In this document: positions 21,075 to 23,669 of the stretch, piece after piece
Numbering within the stretch: the first letter of the stretch is position 1
Layout of the letters: every line of letters begins with the position of its first letter
IMG/VR virus record: IMGVR_UViG_3300042881_001491
Coordinates: 1-23,669 of that record
Length of the DNA stretch: 23,669 bases
DNA from: a virus
Direction: 5' to 3' (one strand)
The notes under the pieces: model-generated
The model's database searches: none
Told to the model about the DNA's origin: nothing
The model's input: the letters and a program-made list of their open reading frames with translations, nothing else
Position numbers and translations under genes: made by a program

Positions 21075-21472
21075 TACTTTCTAAGCCAACCAACTATCTT
21101 TAAGTAAAATTTACGCTCATCTTCGATGATAACCGAGTGGATGATGTAATCGTTACCTCTGTATCTAATCTTATATTTCTTATCAATGAACTGGCTATTC
21201 TCAGCCCAAGTTGTTAATATTTGCTCCCAGATAGTAGGCTCATTCCAAGTCAAAGAATCTCTATATCTAAGAATAAACTCGAACTTGTTATTAGTTACTC
21301 TCTCCCCACCCTGAACCGATAATCCTCCATCATAAGGTTGTACCTTAGCGAATGTCTGATACGATGCTTGGTAAGTAGGTTTAGTACCACCAGTCTCATC
21401 ATACGTCAGTGAGTAGGTAACCAGTTCTATAATTTCCCTAAAGTCAGATGTCTTATGGAATGTTCTTCTCAT
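21074..21472 (-). CDS. head-tail adaptor (SPP1 gp16-like / head-tail joining)
   Basis: A 132-aa protein. N-terminal MRRTFHKTSDFREIIELVTY followed by YQTFAKVQPYDGG, FEFILRYRDSL and KYKIRYRGNDYIIHSVIIED fits the phage head-tail joining family (small beta barrel that closes the head after packaging): the 'a.v.p..g......r......f..R......i.....i.y.g..y.I..v......r' pattern. Its stop overlaps the gp10-like start, and its start overlaps the connector gene's end by one base, the normal order of connector, adaptor, gp10. Confidence 0.85.
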   Translation of the reverse strand: MRRTFHKTSDFREIIELVTYSLTYDETGGTKPTYQASYQTFAKVQPYDGGLSVQGGERVTNNKFEFILRYRDSLTWNEPTIWEQILTTWAENSQFIDKKYKIRYRGNDYIIHSVIIEDERKFYLKIVGWLRK

Positions 21473-22023
21473 TAGAATAAATAAACTCTTCTGTAACTAG
21501 CTGCTGTTTGTTTTGCACTGTTTGACAACTCAGTAACCTGAGAGGCATCCATAACATTTTCTCTAAATTCAAAGTCCATACCTACCTGCTTCATGATAGC
21601 AACTTTCAAGTCACCCGGAAGTGGGTTATATCCAGCTACATATTCAATCTCAATAGGGTTGATGATACCTCCATAGAAACGAATGTTCTTGAAGCTATTA
21701 CCGGTAACTAAATAATCAGTACCCGCAGTAAGCGTAGTTTTAACTCCTGACTCATCAATAGACTTAACGTGGGTTATAGATTGTATTGGCCCGTAAGGAA
21801 TATCAATATTTTCTGCAACCTGTTGGAATGTAGCCACTAGTGTTTTAGTAGCAAAACTACAACCTGTATAACGCTCCATCTTTGATCTAGCACCTGTAAT
21901 TAGGGTAGCCAATAGAGTGTCCCAAGAACCGTAGTCGATGTTAAGGTAATCCTTCATCTCTTGTACGGTAACTGGTTCAGATACTAAATCTGTTTTAATT
22001 TGAACGTCAAGTCCTAAAGTCAT
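21472..22023 (-). CDS. head-tail connector (HK97 gp6-like)
   Basis: A 183-aa protein. The N-terminal segment SEPVTVQEMKDYLNIDYGSW (residues 15-34), followed by TLLATLITGARSKMERYTGC, is the signature of gp6-like connector proteins that form a ring under the portal. The middle has a beta insertion (DIPYGPIQSITHVKSIDESG) and 'VTGNSFKNIRFYGGIINPIE', ended by a helix (PGDLKVAIMKQVGMDFEFRE). It lies between a small protein following the capsid gene and the adaptor, in classical order. Confident by motif and context. Confidence 0.88.
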   Translation of the reverse strand: MTLGLDVQIKTDLVSEPVTVQEMKDYLNIDYGSWDTLLATLITGARSKMERYTGCSFATKTLVATFQQVAENIDIPYGPIQSITHVKSIDESGVKTTLTAGTDYLVTGNSFKNIRFYGGIINPIEIEYVAGYNPLPGDLKVAIMKQVGMDFEFRENVMDASQVTELSNSAKQTAASYRRVYLF

Positions 22024-22229
22024 TATTTAGTCTTTTTAGCGGTTTTTAATTCTTTTGTTTTAACAACTGGCTTCTCTTCTTTTTCTTCTAGGATCTCTAA
22101 GATCTTTACGAATTTCTTGTTTAGTAAGAGTTCAGCTCTCTCGTCACTTACTTCAAACTTCTCTCCCTCTCTAACGAATCTTTCTAATTCTAAGTCTCTG
22201 TAAGCCTTAACTACTTCAATCTTTGTCAT
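22023..22229 (-). CDS. small phage protein between capsid and connector
   Basis: A 68-aa protein: VKAYRDLELERFVREGEKFE (residues 8-27), VSDERAELLLNKKFVKILEI and a lysine/glutamate-rich tail. The pattern 'ayrD.e......G..fevs.eRA..L...g.v' recurs in small phage proteins at this exact place between the capsid and connector genes; the function is unknown. Its leader lies just after the large hairpin at 22245-22288. Confidence 0.7.
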   Translation of the reverse strand: MTKIEVVKAYRDLELERFVREGEKFEVSDERAELLLNKKFVKILEILEEKEEKPVVKTKELKTAKKTK

Positions 22230-22244
22230 AACTATTTATTTTTT

Positions 22245-22288
22245 GAAAGTAGGGGAGGAAACGATCCTCCCAGTAGAAAACTACTTTC
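22245..22288 (-). other. intergenic alternative hairpins after the capsid gene
   Basis: On either strand GGGAGGA (22253-22259) and TCCTCCC (22265-22271) form a perfect 7-bp stem with a 5-nt loop. GAAAGTAG (22245-22252) can pair with CTACTTTC (22281-22288) to extend it across a 9-nt bulge, or AGTAG (22272-22276) can pair with CTACT (22281-22285) as a separate hairpin, so two folds exclude each other. No U-run follows, so it is not a simple terminator; a role in capsid mRNA stability or in lowering downstream expression is likely. Confidence 0.6.
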
Positions 22289-22304
22289 CAAACTACTTTA
22301 TAGA

Positions 22305-23375
22305 TTAGGCAACGTTACCTAAGTCAGCAAATACGAATGCATCTGGACGGTCGATAGCTAATACCTCACGAGCCTCGATACGAACAGTAACTAAGTTTTT
22401 CTGTACGTTATCTGAATCTTGCTCGAAGAATTCAACTTTCAGGTCGTCAACAACTACACGCTTCGCCATGTTCCAGTCACCTAACAATACTTTATCGTCA
22501 GCTACGAAAGATGATTTGAATACAGGGATACCAGCGATAGCAACTTCGCCACCAGCAGTGATAGTGAAACCACCAGGTACTGAGTAATCAGCAGGTTTAG
22601 TTTGTAACAAACGAGCCCATTGCTTAGGGTTAACTACGATACCGTTTACTGAGAAGTCAGCAGACTCTAAGTTAGCTACGTAGTCGATGATTTGTTCAGC
22701 ATCTACAGTTGCAGAAGTGGTAGTAGAACCAGTAGCAGCACCAGTTAAGTCGGTGTAGAATTTGCTATCTTCAGCTTTGTAGAAGTCACGTAATAACATA
22801 TCAGGCAAAGCAGACTGCAAGAAAGGTAAGTCTTGCAACATAGATTTGTCGATACGAGCGTAACCAGCGATGTAACGAGCAGTGTAAGTAACAGCAGTTA
22901 AATCGTAGTCAATTTGAGTTTTAGCATCACCTGGAGTAGATTGTACTGAGATAGAACCTTCAGCACCAGTTTCACGATACAGGGTATAGATACCAGTAGC
23001 AGAAGCTACAGCAGGGATCAAGTCTCTGAAGTTGATTTTACGGTTAGGAACCATAGCAACACCTGGTTGGTAAGTGCGGATAGCATCACCAGTCAAGTTG
23101 TTAGCAACAGTCATAGTACCAACAGCCTTCATGCTCATAGCAACTTTGTTACCCAAAGATACTTCTCTGATAGACTCGAAGTTTTTAGCGATCAATTCGC
23201 CAAAAGATGATTTAAAAGATTTTTCTTCCATTTTTTGTTCAGTAGATTTTTGTAATTTTTGTTCAACCTCGTCTAAGCGAGCGTTAATTTCTTGTGCTTT
23301 CTCGCTGATTTTAGCTTCAACATTAGCGTTGATTGCTTCTTTCAACTCAGCAGCTTTTTGTTCAACTTTTTCCAT
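22305..23375 (-). CDS. HK97-family major capsid protein
   Basis: A 356-aa protein. The N-terminal 55 residues are a charged coiled coil (AQEINARLDEVEQKLQKSTE), the usual delta-domain scaffold removed by the prohead protease. The body is HK97-fold: N-arm and E-loop region (GTMTVANNLTGDAIRTYQPG around 86-105), P-domain spine (RYIAGYARIDKSMLQDLPFL, 168-187), and A-domain (ADFSVNGIVVNPKQWARLL 232-250; AGIPVFKSSFVADDKVLLGD; VTVRIEAREVLAIDRPDAFV). It builds the icosahedral shell. It overlaps the upstream acidic partner by 14 nt and is followed by a 75-nt gap with hairpins. No Shine-Dalgarno sequence is visible despite its need for very high expression. Confidence 0.93.
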   Translation of the reverse strand: MEKVEQKAAELKEAINANVEAKISEKAQEINARLDEVEQKLQKSTEQKMEEKSFKSSFGELIAKNFESIREVSLGNKVAMSMKAVGTMTVANNLTGDAIRTYQPGVAMVPNRKINFRDLIPAVASATGIYTLYRETGAEGSISVQSTPGDAKTQIDYDLTAVTYTARYIAGYARIDKSMLQDLPFLQSALPDMLLRDFYKAEDSKFYTDLTGAATGSTTTSATVDAEQIIDYVANLESADFSVNGIVVNPKQWARLLQTKPADYSVPGGFTITAGGEVAIAGIPVFKSSFVADDKVLLGDWNMAKRVVVDDLKVEFFEQDSDNVQKNLVTVRIEAREVLAIDRPDAFVFADLGNVA

Positions 23376-23669
23376 TTTGATATTCTTGAATTAGACTATT
23401 TAATAATACTTCATACTCATCCTCCATCTCGGCTTCTACCATAGGTTCTTCTGCAAGTGCAGCTTCTACTACGATTTCTTCCTCAACTTCTGGCGCTTCT
23501 TCTTCCATCTCTGGCATTTCCTCTTCCATCGGGTTTTCATGCTCCTCAGTATCCTCTACTTCGATAGTTACCGTAACGGTAGCCTTATCTTCGGATGGCT
23601 CAGGAGTTTCAACTGATGCTTCTTTGAGTTCTGCTAGTTCTTTCTGAAGTTGCAAGAATTGAAGTTCTA
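23362..23669 (-). CDS. acidic C-terminal part of a probable prohead protease/scaffold, cut by window edge
   Basis: The frame is open to the right edge (codons there read ELQFLQLQKELAELKE), so the gene begins outside the window; a TTG at 23655 that could start it is unlikely. The visible 102 residues are very Glu-rich (ENPMEEEMPEMEEEAPEVEE), with two short helices at the ends. Acidic helical tails of this kind are typical of prohead proteases with a fused scaffold. The place just before the capsid gene fits. No catalytic residues are visible because they lie outside the window. Confidence 0.6.
   Translation of the reverse strand, partial: ELQFLQLQKELAELKEASVETPEPSEDKATVTVTIEVEDTEEHENPMEEEMPEMEEEAPEVEEEIVVEAALAEEPMVEAEMEDEYEVLLNSLIQEYQNGKS

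Noticed and set aside
1-23669. CRISPR array, insertion sequence, integrase or attachment sites
   Set aside because: No spaced palindromic repeat array, transposase or recombinase motif was seen; the repeats present are the short iterons and coding repeats of the fibre.

Overview
This window is a piece of a tailed, siphovirus-type phage genome (free phage or prophage) with roughly 23.7 kb and AT-rich composition. The likely host is a member of the Bacteroidota. The reasons are that most starts lack a Shine-Dalgarno sequence, two sites match the Bacteroidota promoter pattern (-7 box TAnnTTTG with a -33 TTG about 20 nt upstream), and the small-gene repertoire is of the kind found in Bacteroidetes phages. 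No terminase, portal or integrase lies in the window; terminase and portal should lie beyond the right edge.

Left part (1-7260, + strand): an early operon of tightly overlapping genes. It holds an Xre-type repressor-like protein, small unknowns, an ERF single-strand annealing protein, a small membrane protein, a YqaJ/lambda-type exonuclease, a small protein with an SSB-like C-terminal tip, two consecutive proteins built on a DnaA domain-IV-type helix-turn-helix, a winged-helix replication initiator and a DnaB-type helicase. Together these form a recombination and replication module. Inside the initiator gene lie three 12-bp direct repeats at an exact 22-bp period followed by an AT-only-like tract, which is my candidate origin. 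After the helicase come a tRNA-like RNA of about 118 nt, several small genes and a DUF5664-type putative nucleotide pyrophosphohydrolase.

Junction (7261-7361): the early and late operons converge here. The gap carries a promoter-like box, two hairpins and a strong intrinsic terminator, consistent with a small RNA of about 80 nt. Its 5' part is complementary (17 contiguous pairs, two of them G-U) to the leader of the tail assembly chaperone mRNA about 7.8 kb away.

Right part (7362-23669, - strand, transcribed right to left): the late operon. In transcription order it holds the acidic end of a probable prohead protease/scaffold (cut by the window edge), an HK97-type major capsid protein, a small protein, gp6-like connector, head-tail adaptor, gp10-like protein, a 1241-aa tail fibre with a C-terminal S74 chaperone (with its own promoter candidate), a small fibre-associated protein, a tail terminator, two paralogous tail tube proteins, G and G-T tail chaperones linked by a -1 frameshift at an A7 heptamer, tape measure and a distal tail protein. 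A lysis region follows (coiled-coil/membrane protein, DUF5675 protein, small basic protein, holin-like protein, unimolecular-spanin-like lipoprotein), then a metallophosphoesterase, two small proteins and a RusA-type resolvase.

All family assignments are from reading motifs by eye; no database search was run.
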